The notes below the pieces were generated by a model that was not told where the DNA came from, ran no database searches, and saw only the letters and a program-made list of their open reading frames with translations. From NCBI RefSeq assembly GCF_040954645.1, contig NC_092803.1, positions 119,491,461 through 119,555,460 of the forward strand: a DNA stretch of 64,000 nt, read 5' to 3'. A program made the position numbers and the translations under genes. This DNA is from Diabrotica undecimpunctata (taxonomy: Eukaryota > Arthropoda > Insecta > Coleoptera > Chrysomelidae). Shown one piece after another: positions 12,791 to 24,312 of the stretch. The first letter of the stretch is position 1, and each line of letters starts with the position of its first letter.

Positions 12791-14001
12791 TCTGTAAATA
12801 AAATCGACTATGAAGGAGTTATGTAGTTTTGTCGATGGCTAGTGGGTGCATTCTAGGAGCTAAAATCTGGTTTGTATAAATCTTTGATTTATATAAAAGT
12901 TGAAGGTTGACACTACGATTGCGTGTCCGTACATATTTCGGAAGATCTCGTTAGAGATATTGGTAGGAGTTTTTTCAGCTAAGACGTAGAAAAGATCATA
13001 GGAATGAGATTAATTATCGATTTTATGTCGGAAGTGAGTTCGTATGAGGAAATTTGTTTAGGGTAGTGACTGTATGTGTGTGTTTCTATGTTGTGGGAGC
13101 ACTTTTTCTGGCGAGACATTTGTGTGAATATACCGAGTATGTGCCGCAACAGTTTAATACGGATGGTGAATCTGCCATTTATATTTGTGATTTTGTCCGC
13201 AGTTTGGAGAAATAGTGGCTCTTTGTTGGTATTCTGTGTTGCGACGTTCGCTTTGGCAGCATCTAGAACAATATTTTAAGCGCAGGGGGATGACGTTATT
13301 CGATCCAGGGATCTCACAACGAATAATCTTCAGTGTTTCAGTGCTTCTGAGAATTTCTGTTCTCAGAAGTTCTCGAGTTCAGAGTTCTCGAAAACTTGGA
13401 CAAAGTGTATAGGGATGTTATTTTAGAGGACAATTATTCTGACAATTTAAATGTTAGGGAAGTGGCCTTGTGACTAATGGTCTTCAATGTTTTTTTGTAA
13501 AAAAATTTTGTTACCGCCTGTCATGACGAGATGGAGGTTTGATTGGATTTTGGTTGTGACTTTTGTGGAGTGTTATTAAAATATATAGGGCCAATAGTGA
13601 TTATCACGATATTGCTTCTTAGTTTTGTCTAGAATTCGTGGATATTTAGGGGTTAAGGTTTAGGGTTATGTGTTGAGGGATGCTGTTATGTCTAATGAAT
13701 AGACTTTTAAGTGGGCTATGTTATTGGGAAGTTCGTTTGATTTTAAAATATTGTTGAGAAGTGTTTTGTTGGCAATCGTTTGGTGGGATTTGTTCTATAA
13801 GGTATTTGCTTTGTTGTCTTGTGTTTTTTTGTTGCTGTGTGTGATAATTGTAGGAGATGGATTTGATCGGTTGTTTGAGTTGATTGTTGTGTAGATTGAG
13901 TTGTGTAACTGTAATGTTAATTTACTGTAATATGGAATATAAGGTATAAGAGGTGATGTGTTGATTTTGGATTTGGTTGTAAGTGTGGCTGATTTGTAAG
14001 G
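12791..14001. other. G/T-rich stretch, possible minus-strand LINE 5' region
   Basis: The plus strand is markedly rich in T and G, so the minus strand is A/C-rich, as 5' untranslated and gag regions of LINEs often are. No frame reads convincingly. The RTE insertion at 14014-14493 interrupts the same kind of sequence, which resumes at 14506. No function is assigned. Confidence 0.35.
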
Positions 14002-14013
14002 AGAGTAGACTGT
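14002..14013. repeat. Target site duplication, left copy
   Basis: AGAGTAGACTGT, identical to 14494-14505, abuts the GAA-type tail of the RTE fragment. Confidence 0.85.
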
Positions 14014-14493
14014 CTTCTTCTTAGAGTGCCATATCCCTACGGAACGTCGGCGACTACCATGCTTATAATATTTTTATACTGATCTCGGTCTTGCGCTACG
14101 TGTAGCAATTGGTCCGCTGTCAAACCTGTCCACTGCCGCAAATTCCTCAACCAAGAGAGTTTCTTCCGTCCTATCCATTTCTTTCCTTCGATTTTACCGT
14201 TGAGAATTAGCCGAAGGAACTCATATCTTGGTCCTCTGATTATATGTCCAAGATATTCTAGTTTACGCCTCTTAATAATATTTAATAGAGTTCGTTGATG
14301 TCTCATTCTTCGAAGAACTTCTTCGTTTCTAGTTCTGCTAGTCCATGGAATTTTTAGTATCCTCGATATAACCACATCTCAAACGCCTCGATTTTATTCA
14401 TGATATCGGCGTTTAAAGTCCAAGTTTCACATCCATACAAAAGTATAGATCACACGTAACATCTTGTAAACTTTTCACGAATTTCCAAATTTC
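14014..14493 (-). mobile_element. 5'-truncated RTE-clade LINE copy with 12-bp TSD
   Basis: On the minus strand, 14375 to 14037 reads as the C-terminal end of an RTE-type pol, with RMRHQRTLLNIIKRRKLEYLGHI, RKKLSWLRNLRQW and a HVAQDRDQYKNII-like end. This C-terminal signature also occurs in the copies at 51774-53915 and 62263-62538. The 3' end on the minus strand runs into a GAA-type tail, seen as CTTCTTCTT at 14014-14022. The direct repeat AGAGTAGACTGT occurs at 14002-14013 and again at 14494-14505, so both ends of a 480 bp insertion are defined. The body upstream of the last ~150 codons is missing, as expected for incomplete reverse transcription. Confidence 0.88.
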
Positions 14494-14505
14494 AGAGTAG
14501 ACTGT
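14494..14505. repeat. Target site duplication, right copy
   Basis: AGAGTAGACTGT, identical to 14002-14013, abuts the truncated 5' end of the RTE fragment. Confidence 0.85.
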
Positions 14506-15640
14506 AAGTGACTTAAATTTTGATAAATGGGTAGATTTTGAGTTTTAAATAAATAATCGGTTGAATCTGTGTTGATTGCGGAATAATTAAGGAATGCGTG
14601 CGTTTAGATTTGTTTATGTGATGTTTTCTGGGACTGGACGGCGGAGTGGGATGGGTGTTTTTTGGTGGGATTTGTTTGCGCTGGTTAGGTATTTGGCTCC
14701 GGGTAAAACTTTAAGTTTTTCCTGTAAAGGTTTGGTATTAATGGGGTTCGTTGTATAAAGGTAGGCTATCTTATTCAACTTGTTCACGTAGACTGCAAAG
14801 AAATTGTTTTCGTCTTCTAACATATGCGGAACGATTAGGATTAGTGGGGTTTGACTGCAGAATTTGGTTAAAGATGTGGTTTATCATGTATTTTGTATCG
14901 TATTAGGGTGTTGCATTGAGTGATACAAGGGACTCTCCGTTCTACTAATCGTAATAGTTCCGTATACTCACCACTGCTTCCCTGAGTTCCTCTGTTGTTT
15001 AAATCGGGCGTCCGTCTATATTAATGGACACTCGGAACAACTGGAATGAGCGTACGCATACCGACTGGTTGTTAATCTCCTTTAACAGGAGATTAATATT
15101 CGGCTATTAATAACTCGACTACAACGGTTGTAATACAATGTGATTTATGGAGTGACTATGAAAGATGAGTTTTGATGTGTATTTCAATGTGTGTAATGTC
15201 TTTGTTGTGTGTAGTTAGGAATTTGTGTGTTGTATATCGTGTGAGTGTTTTGAATATCACTTGATGTGTAAGTTTTTTTAATATCAGATCTACAAATGAT
15301 CCAAACTATGACCTGGAGGATGGTAATTGTTGTGTTGTGTGTTTGTGGTTGCGTTATATGTAAACGGAGGATGGAGTTTTTATTAGAAGATGGCTATTTT
15401 TAAGTTAAAACTTCTTAAGCGATGTTGAAGACTTTTTTGATGGGAAACAAATCATTACATACGCGACAGATTTTTGCGACCATCATCAATACGTAAATTG
15501 TTCGCAAAGTGGCACAGCTCGAGAACTGTTCTACGGATCGTGACATGTAAGGTCTTGTCGGAAAGAGAAAAAAGTAGCTAGTAAAATTAAGAAAAAAACA
15601 AACGTATCGGCAATGCCAAAGGGGCATTACGTTAGATCTC
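14506..15640. other. Unassigned sequence with a small minus-strand frame
   Basis: A 69-codon minus-strand frame at 14614-14823 contains KVLPGAKYLTSANKSHQKTP and a basic, proline-rich end. It could be part of a retroelement gag, but I do not recognise it. A strong hairpin lies at 15072-15096. The segment 15420-15560 has more even base composition and reads like older repeat sequence. No gene is supported. Confidence 0.35.
15072..15096. repeat. Perfect 10-bp stem hairpin
   Basis: TTAATCTCCT at 15072-15081 pairs with AGGAGATTAA at 15087-15096 across a 5-nt loop. The context is unannotated repeat-like DNA. Confidence 0.7.
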
Positions 15641-16255
15641 CGTTTTTATTGGTCCTATTGCAGCATGTGGTACATTAAATGAAAGAGGAGGGGATAAAAT
15701 TATATTAAGATAAAAACAAACAAGGCGACTAGCAAAAAGGCACTGCACAGTATCTTGGTTATTAATGAACGTATAATTACATACGATATATAGACACTAC
15801 GGATGAAAATAGATCTACTAAAAACCTACTAAAGTCAAAAAATTTTGATTTATTGACTTTAAGACTCTGTTTGAAAACAAAATAAACAACTGATACAATT
15901 CTAACATGTGATATACAAATGAAAGGGAGGGAATAGCGATTATATAAAGATATAACAAAAAACAAGGCGACTACAAAACGAGCACTAGACAGTATCTTCA
16001 ATCTTAATTAGTGTAGAGTTACAAACCAGATATCATAGGTTACTATGCATAAAATAAATTTACTATAAGACAAGTTTTGATTTATTGACTTAAAGAAGGC
16101 CTCGGGCGAAGTACAAAATAAACAACTGATCGAATCTTAATTTGAATTTGCGACATAGGATATAGCAAATATAGGTATTAAGATAGCAAAAACAAACTAG
16201 GCGACTCCCAAAATTGCACTACACAGCATCTTCGATATTATTGAACGTATGGTTA
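15640..16255. repeat. Degenerate ~240 bp tandem repeat, about 2.5 units
   Basis: A block reading AGGCGACT, then GCACT, then ACAGTATCTT or a close variant recurs at about 15724, 15964 and 16200, spaced ~240 and ~237 bp. The intervening sequences also align: TTTTGATTTATTGACTT near 15843 and 16075, and AAAATAAACAACTGAT near 15880 and 16110. Divergence between units is substantial, so this is an old duplication. No coding frame is preserved. Confidence 0.75.
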
Positions 16256-16560
16256 TGGTTATGGTTATTGTAGATCGGAGCAGGGCCCAATTGTGAGCCC
16301 TTCAGACACTTAGACCTGACTAGTACTGAAGGGCCCTCCAATCACAGGTTTGAGTCACACAGGCAGAGTAGATGAGCCCTGCATTGCCAGGGCGTCGGCC
16401 CGTTCGTACCCCTACATGTCTGTGTGTCTCAATACGCATACCAAGTTAACCCTATTGGTAAGCGCATTATCAGTAAGTGCTCTTGCACTTGCTGATGGTG
16501 GTTTTTGCACTTTAAAACTCAAAAACCAGCTTAGAGTATCCTAACCGATGCTAGAATGCA
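16250..16560 (-). pseudogene. RNase H domain relic of a LINE
   Basis: Read on the minus strand, the region gives SARALTDNAL, then LVCVLRHTDM, then, after one in-frame stop, GYERADALAMQGSSTLP. This matches the end of LINE-encoded RNase H domains, where a W-VPGH-x-x-x-GNE-x-AD motif carries the last catalytic aspartate. The histidine and the E-x-AD spacing remain recognisable, while the usual WVPGH and GNE residues are altered. No reverse transcriptase flanks it. The host element would be of an RNase H-bearing lineage such as R1 or I. The plus-strand reading of the same segment has no meaning. Confidence 0.6.
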
Positions 16561-16650
16561 TCCAATACATTTCTTCATGTTTTTCAAGAATTTAATATGG
16601 ATTCTTCGATAATTCTTTGCCTTAGCTTTGCAACACTTGCTGGTTTAGTT

Positions 16651-16683
16651 TTATAAATATATGTATATGTATGTATATATATA

Positions 16684-16771
<88 letters not shown>
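16651..16771. repeat. (TA)n microsatellite
   Basis: Nearly pure alternating TA, with a few TATGTA and ATAATATACA variants at the left end. Confidence 0.97.
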
Positions 16772-16773
<2 letters not shown>

Positions 16774-16789
16774 CTTACCATCATTGCTG

Positions 16790-18227
16790 CATCATTTTAT
16801 TATAGGTATGTTTGTGCGTCCACTCGAAAAATTGAAATATATCTAAATTTTAAACTGTTGTTGACTATCTTGCAACAATGGCTACTTCGGTGTCAACTCA
16901 GTTTTCTATATACTTTAAGAATAAAGAAGATGATTTTTACTTTCACTAAGACAGCAGTTTTGCATCCACATATTTTGCCATCGTTGGAACGTCCCAATAT
17001 ACCATATTATAGCACGCCGACATTTCTGTGTCCGCAACGGGTATTTTTGTTCATAGGAAAGCTGTTCCTGCATCCGCAACGTTGCCATTATCAAATACCT
17101 CGGTTCAGTTTATTATTCATTTTGATGTGATCCTAAATACTATTTGTACTCTGTTAGAAAATATGTCTGCGTAGAATATGCCAACTTTTCTATTTTCAAG
17201 GTTGTCTGCTAGATAATGAGTAGCATCATTTTGTAAATGAAGGAAAGTACAGTACTCCATAATGACAAAACGAAAAGAAATCGTAAATCAGGAAAAACTG
17301 ATATAGTGTTATTCATGATAATTATTGACTCACAGGAATATCACTAATTTAAAATGAGAAAATGGTGCCTGTAATGGCATCGACATTTTTTAAACAACAA
17401 ATCCCATTTTTTTGTAACAAAATTCGAAAAAGCATATTATTTATATACCCAGACCAATATTAAATATAAATCATACAGTATAATTTTTGAGAAAAATGCA
17501 GTTGAAAGTTTTTTCGTTCTAATGATTACTTCAAAGTAGGTGAATATCTCAAAAAACATTATAAGTAGCAAACAGTTGTAACTGTGGTGATTATTTTTTT
17601 TTAAACAATTTTTGATAAGACCAAAAATTTAAAAAACGTTTCGGTATATTAAGATTATTTCAAAATTGATTCAGATGAGACTGAATATTATTAATTAAAG
17701 ATTAAGCTCTGAAACTCTGAAGATTGTTAACAATAGTAAACTAATACAAAATACATTATATTGAATAAAATACACTGAAAACAAAAAATAACTTCGAATG
17801 TGCTATAAGCACAGAAGTAAGAATAAATCGTAAACTAGCGGCAGGCATTAATGTATCTCGTGATTGTCAGCCCAGTGTAAAATTGCATCACAAATTAACT
17901 CAACCGGTAAATGTTTCGTATAAAAACTTTAATTTGGAGTCATGTTTTATTGCCAAAAATATTTGTATTTCTGGATTTAAGTTCTTCACACTCTCTTTTT
18001 TTTGGTGGTGTCTTGTTTCTTATGTGATCTGTAAAGATTTATTTTTGCAATTTCTTTTTGGTCTAAAGTCCATGGCACAAGAGTATGACTTTTTTTGTTG
18101 ATAGTAGGGACATTTTTAGGTTCGACTTAAACTAACTCACTCACTAGCATCTAATTCGGCATCACTTGTTTCGTCATAACTCATCCTCCATGTTTAAGTT
18201 GATTTCATCTAAAGTATTGCCTTTATA
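16790..18227. other. AT-rich stretch, no recognisable feature
   Basis: Small open frames occur (16858-17130 and 17883-18101, plus strand) but none shows family motifs, and composition is low-complexity. No supported gene. Confidence 0.45.
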
Positions 18228-19160
18228 TCACCCTGCTTCTCGTTTTTCCATCAGCATTAAGAGCTTGAAAATTTTTGCCGTTTTATATACATCATCGGGC
18301 AATCTATACACCTGTATATGTACGCCATTATTGTGATCCATAAAAGTTGTTAGTTGTTCGATATCATTCGGCGACATGTTGAAGATTTGGGTGGCTAAAT
18401 GTTTGCATAATCTCGTCGATGTAATGGTACCAGGATTTTTTACTCCACTCATTTTGACATATGTTTCCTTAACTTTATAACCGGTCATCAGATTATTTGT
18501 ACCGATTTTCGGGAACAAATATATATTTGAATCACCAACAAAGCTTTTTTCTTCAATTTGTCAAAACACCTGTGTGTTCTTGTAGGCCAATGCTGAAGAG
18601 CACCGGAACACCCCTTCCTCGTTTGTCACGAATCACAACTCTTTTGAATTTAGTTGGCAATGTTTTTCAGTATGTGTTATGGCTTCTGAAAACTCTTCAT
18701 ATGTTTGATGAGTACTTCTTTCAGAATAAACGTGAAGTGGCATGCGCTCCATTTCGCCAAAATCGTTAACTTGTTCCATTTCTTAATATTTAAATCTGCA
18801 GTAGCAACGGTTGATATCTCAAACTTTCAAGCATCCTCCTGTAACTGCTTAAAAGTTTTAAAATTTGACGCTGCTTTAGCTGTTGTCAACGTGGAAATAT
18901 GATATTTTCGTTTCAGAATAAGCAATATGGCGATATCACAGCATTGTTTTAAAGAAGTTTGAATGTTCATTGTAATGTAGGATAAGCAAAAACTTTCCTG
19001 ACTGCATCATATTTTGCTACTTTTTTAGTAGCGTCAACAAATAAATCGAACTATACTGGCTGAAGTGCATCATATAAATTTTTGATTATTGGTTGTAAAG
19101 TGTGTATTTCTATCAACGATTTAGTAAGCTCTCTCATTTTTCTCTGTGAGTTTTTAAATA
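18228..19160 (-). pseudogene. Tyrosine-recombinase-like protein relic
   Basis: The best block is 18518 to 18228 on the minus strand. It contains ITSTRLCKHLATQIFNMS, then DIEQLTTFMDHNNGVH, then VYRLPDDVYKTAKIFKLLML. The series R-x-K-H-x-A-T, an MxH where MGH is expected, and a final H-x(4)-Y-R resembles box II of tyrosine recombinases, as found in Crypton- and DIRS-like elements and related insect and cnidarian proteins. Upstream on the same strand, in broken frames, are words resembling TRKGCSGALQHWPT (from a KRGRGVPVLF-like block, 18590-18640) and SFKTFKQLQEDA near 18830, consistent with the preceding part of such a protein. The glycine of the GH motif is replaced by D. It is interrupted and dead. 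The recombinase assignment is from motif recognition only. Confidence 0.5.
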
Positions 19161-20600
19161 GCGAGCTCGGAATTTACAAATCAATAAATCTTTCTTTGCC
19201 ACTAAAGAAACTTTCCTTAACTGAGGATCTACTAATAAATATTTAACAAATACGCACAAAAATACATTGAAAAACACTAGCGTAATGCGTAGTAGACACT
19301 TTTTTTTATTTTGTGGGGCTGTGCTATTATCACTGCATCAGTAGTAATCGTGAATGTACACCAACCTATCATTTTATTCTTCAGAGATGTTCCTTTAGTG
19401 ATGTCATGATTTAGTATGGACCATTCATCTTTTAGCAGATTTAAAATTCTCTTCTTGGTATGTTCAGTTTTCAGCCTATAGATTAATTGATACTGTATAA
19501 AGCAAACTCAATAAAACAATCTTTGTGTTAAATTAAGTAACGTAAATAAATCAATTTAAACTTGTGCATTCGTGTTTAAATTAAATATAAATAATTGTAC
19601 AAAATACACATTTTAGAAGTATTTAATTTTGTTCCGAAGGGATTGTTTAACTATCGTATTTTGTTCAATTCTCTACTCATAAAATAAAACTTCTAACACC
19701 TATCTATTAAAATGTTAAAAAATCTGATGTTGACCCGTCATTTACCTGACATCGCTTCAAGGTGGGTGGGTTATGCGACTTTCATCATCAGGTTTATCAT
19801 GCACAAAAAGATATTAGTATCTAGTTTTTGAAAAACGTCTAAAAATCTGTCCCTGTATTTAAATTTATCTCTAATTAACCACCCCGAATCTGAAATTGTT
19901 CTTTTACAATATCGAAAGGTTTTTCGAATAAAAGTTGTTCGCAAGGCCAGCCCCAGCCGTGCACATGTCGGAAATATACATTCTTGAAAAATCACAAAAA
20001 ACAAAAGTACGAGAGTAAAGTACCACAACTTCTAGATGAATGTTGCTGTAAACATTTTCAAATGATGCATTTTAGTAAAAAGCTTAAATATGAAATTTAA
20101 TCAAAGTAATATCGTAAAAATAATATATTTACAACTTAAACTCTATTACCTACATGTTACTGTTATTCCAATGCAAAACATCTATATATTTGATGGTATT
20201 TCAGACGGTTAGCAATGTTGCCAAATTGAAATGACGCAGAATAATCGAGAGAATGAAAATAATATACACCAATGAATTATACTCCATTGTTTCATGCGCC
20301 TCCTGAAGGAGATATCGTAAACTAATATATACACAAATATTTCATGCTAACACCATTCTTACGTCACTTAAAATCCTTAATATATTTGTCGCTATAACTC
20401 AGAACTATATGCAAGTTTGTCACATCCCTTGTTTGGATTACGAGTCTCTTCTGATGTCAGTTAGAAGAAATTGGTTACGACCATTTTTGAAATATAAGCG
20501 ATTGTAATACTGCGTCCGTATATTGACGCAACAATGCGGCGGATGCAGCATTACATGCAAAAACATAAATGTAAGGACGCATCAATGTCTGGAGGATCTA
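19161..20600. other. AT-rich stretch without supported gene
   Basis: A minus-strand frame at 19771-20028 (85 codons) has a hydrophobic N-terminal stretch, but I do not recognise it. The rest shows no coding or repeat structure that I can support. Confidence 0.4.
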
Positions 20601-20758
<158 letters not shown>

Positions 20759-20761
20759 ATC

Positions 20762-20905
20762 TAGCGGTTAATGTAAGCTCCGTTCTAAAACGGTATTATA
20801 CTAACTCCAGTAGAATATACACCGTGTATTTTATTATCTAAGTAGCGCTTTATGTAGACTCCGACCAACACGTAGGATTAAGTGGACTCCACAAAAGGAT
20901 AAAAC
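20762..20905. repeat. Short diverged motif repeats beside the TA tract
   Basis: TTAATGTAAGCTCCG, TTTATGTAGACTCCG and TTAAGTGGACTCCA occur at about 20768, 20850 and 20879. They resemble one another and the inverted motifs beside the TA tract at 30765-30856. This suggests a small repeat family that carries or attracts (TA)n. Confidence 0.45.
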
Positions 20906-21737
20906 ATTTTTGGGATCCGTATTTACGATATTGCATATACTTCTAAACTCCTGCGATGTTGCCAATAATTGTATTAGTAGTAGATTTTCAAATTTTACAG
21001 CAGATACATTCTGGAACTTGAAATTTATTTAAATATCCATCAATTTAATCATGGAGGAATTTAAGGACTATTTGGCTAATTTATGTAGTTAGATATAAAT
21101 TGTTAACCGCCATATACCTTTATTTTACTTTTTAGTTTTAATAAGCAAGGCGGTAATTTATATTACTTGCTTTATATATTTTCAAACATAAGAAAGTGTG
21201 TATTATAAACCTGGAAAAGAGAAAATTTCCGTTTTTATTAATTAGTATTTTTTATTAAAATGAATTGGCACTAAAACAGTTAGTACATAAATGTACGTAT
21301 ATCAAATAGAGTAATCGTGTAACAGTTTCTGAAATTAGAAGCCCCTTCGGTAAGATTATAAAGTTTGTTACCATAAAAAATCTATTAGCATGCACAGAGA
21401 TGAGAGAGACCTACACAGAAGAAGATCTATTTTTAGCGAATGACAGGGCCATTTATGTAGCCAACCATTGGAAATACAAAATTTAAAGCTGTTGGTGTTC
21501 CGGACACGGCAAGTAAAGTAAGTACAAAAAGAGGTAAAAGTAAAATGAAAAAAAAAATAAAATACTTATATAATATGTAGACCTGAAAGTGCGCCGGAGG
21601 GTTTGAAATAAGAATTTACCTAAGGAATGAAATAAGAATTTACCTAATATAAAACAGATCTGAAAGAGAACAAAAAACAAATCAAAGAATTAATAGAGAT
21701 TAAGTACATCCTTAAGTAACATATCTCAAATCCGCCT
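20906..21737. other. AT-rich sequence before LINE-B
   Basis: No feature that I can support. It ends at the GC-richer 5' region of the LINE that follows. Confidence 0.45.
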
Positions 21738-22346
21738 GCAGTTTTTTTGGGTAGATCGAGTAGCTCGACAGAACTGTTGCCGGTTCCAAGCCCAAATAAA
21801 GGAGGAGGGGGTCTACAGCCAGTTTAGCACCCTACTGATAGACTTTAAAACCATACAGCTCATAGAAACAGAATTATGCCTCGGGACAGGAATGATTTCA
21901 TTACGACGACTAACGGGAGAAAGAGGACAACGAATTTGTGGTAAACGAGAAATACACTTCGCATCGGTGCTTTGAACGTAAAGTCTCTACAACAGAGCAG
22001 AAAATTACAAAAGAGCTTGTAGAAAAAAAAATATAGACATGTGTGCGTTAAAAGATACAACGAAAAAAGGAAAAGGGTCAAATTATTATAGATGACCATC
22101 TCATGATTTACAGTGGTGTTGCCAAAGAAACCAGAGCCAAAGAAGGATTCGCTCTGTTAGTACACAAAAATTTTTTACACCAAGTATAAAAATAGTAAGT
22201 GTAAAAATTATACTGGATGTCAAACCTCTGAATGTGGTAGCAATTCACTTCCATAGAACAACAAAGATACCACCACAAGGGAAAACTTCTAGGAACACCT
22301 TCAGACTGTAATAAACGAGACCCGAAATGATAAATATATAATCATT

Positions 22347-22580
22347 ATGGGTGATTTTAACGCCCGTGTTGGCAATGATTTAGTTCCAGCGATAAAACAG
22401 CGATATAACGAAAATATCATAAATGAAAACGGAAACCTTCTAACGGACCTCTGCAGCAAAAACCAGATACGTAATAATAATACATTTTTCCCTCACAAAG
22501 AACAATACAAATACATTTTTGAAAACAGTAGAGGACAAAGATCTATTATAGACTATATTCTGTTGAATAGAGAGCACTAA
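22347..22580 (+). pseudogene. LINE-B APE endonuclease fragment
   Basis: The frame opens with MGDFNARVGN, the catalytic GDFN block of AP-like endonucleases in non-LTR retrotransposons, and ends with SIIDYILLNRE, the conserved IDYIL strand. The SDH motif expected next is in another frame, near 22595-22615 (EIGSDHKLV-like), so one frameshift separates them. The earlier WN-type motif lies upstream in broken frame near 21975. The enzyme would nick target DNA to prime reverse transcription. This copy cannot encode a continuous protein. Confidence 0.8.
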
Positions 22581-23493
22581 CATCAGCAGAAATAGGAAGC
22601 GATCACAAATTGGTATTGTGCCGAATGAAAACACATATATGTGATAACAAAACACCGAAATACACCACAAAGATAAAAGTCGAAAGCTTACAGGATGACT
22701 CCACAAGATACCTATTCCAGAAAAGAGGAACCGAAAAAAAACAGAAATACATATATCACAGAAAGTGATGGAGTCGAAGAAAGCTGGGCAAAACTTAAGT
22801 CTAATATCTTAGCCTCGGCCAAGAAAGTTCTTGGTAAAAGAAATATAAGTAAAGTGAAGGAAAAATGTAAAGAAAACAAAAAAGCTTACCTGAAATACAT
22901 GTCAACCAAAACACAAGAGGCATAACATAATTACAAGACAATTAGAAACGAAACACATGCACTTATTAGAAAAATAAAAAATGGTCACTGGGAACGTTTT
23001 TCGAAAGAAATGGAACATAATTTTTCTCGTCTGCAAAAGGAAATATAGCGCTTCATCAGACGTCAAAGAACGGAGGTAAAGTAACTAATAGAACTAAAAT
23101 ACATAGAAAATGATACGTGGATTGACTACCTAAAAAAGCTATATACAGGAGAAGAACAAACGACGCTAGAACCGGAAACATCAGAAATTACAACATATAA
23201 AGAACTTAATATAAATGTACAGGAAGTTCGGAAAATACTTGAAAGCCTGAGGAACAGAAAAGCAGCAGGTCAAGACGAGATACCAAACGAATACTGAAAT
23301 ATTGTGGAGCAGCAATGACAGAACAATTAACAATATTAATTAATAAAATTATAAAACACAATAAAATGCCGGAAGAATGGAGAAGGAGCGAACTAACTCT
23401 ACTATTTAAAAAAGGAGATAAAAACAGACAAAAAACTACAGAGGTATAACCTTGTTAAATACTACGCTAAAACTTACAACTTAAATTTTACAA

Positions 23494-24084
23494 GTGCTAA
23501 TTAATCACAATATAAGTTTAGCAGATGAACAACCGGGTTTTTTAAGTGGTAGATCGTGTACAGATGCAAAATTCGTTATAAAGCAAATTACTGAGAAATC
23601 ACTGAAGTATAATAGACCTGCATTTCTGTGTCTGATTGACCTAAAGAAAGCGTTTGACAGAGTAAGACTGAAAGATGTAATCCATCTTCTGTATAATAGA
23701 GAAGCTCCCCTAAATATTATAAAAACTATCGAAAACATCGACCAAAACAACAAAATTGAAGTCAGAATAGAGGGACAACTTACAGAACCTATAGAAATAG
23801 GCAGCAGAATAAGACAAGGGGATTCGTTGAGATTGAGCCCCATGCTCTTCAATTTGATCATGGATCAAATCATCAAAAGCGTTAACAAACGAAGAGGATA
23901 CAGAATGGGAAACAAAGAAATTAAAATACTCCGTTACGCAGATGACGCAATATTAATAGCCCAAGATGAAGATAGTCTGCAAAGATTGGTCCACAAATTT
24001 AACATAAGAGCAAAAGAATTTAATATGACAATCTCATCTCAGAAAACTAAAACAATAGTAGTCAGCAAACGACCACAGATGTAA
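23494..24084 (+). pseudogene. LINE-B reverse transcriptase palm fragment
   Basis: This 196-codon open frame holds most of the polymerase core. FLCLIDLKKAFDRVRLKDVI carries the first catalytic aspartate, RIRQGDSLRLSPMLFNLIMD is the QGDSLSP block, and LRYADDAILIAQ carries the two metal-binding aspartates of motif C. MTISSQKTKTIVV is the downstream primer-grip side motif. The QGDSLSP block contains two extra residues (RL), apparently from a 6-bp duplication of ATTGAG-like sequence near 23836. The frame ends early because it enters the first of two duplicated 3' segments. Upstream fingers sequence is out of frame. Confidence 0.85.
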
Positions 24085-24312
24085 AATAGAAATTGATGGC
24101 ATTAGCAGAACCAAGACCCGACACAGCCACAACGCAAAGAATAATGGACGCGGCAGAGATGAGAGTACTGAGAAGAATTACAGGAAATATTCTGAGAAAT
24201 CGAAAAGAAAATGTAACGTATAGTGTATAAATGAATGGATACAAAATAGAAAAAGAGAATGGAATAACCACATAGGTAATGGAAATAAAATACCTGGCAT
24301 TATGACTTTATT

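Noticed and set aside
15072..15096. Rho-independent terminator
   Set aside because: The context is eukaryotic, the stem is not GC-rich and there is no following T-run.
16584..16784. Tyr-Ile repeat proteins in TA tracts (also 20523-20771, 30841-31068, 36716-36901)
   Set aside because: They are translations of (TA)n microsatellites with no flanking coding evidence.
21765..21800. tRNA-like B box (GGTTCCAAGCC) as a tRNA or SINE promoter
   Set aside because: No matching A box or cloverleaf could be drawn, and the segment fits the leader of LINE-B.
23505..23861. 118-codon minus-strand frame
   Set aside because: Antisense shadow of the LINE-B reverse transcriptase at 23494-24084.
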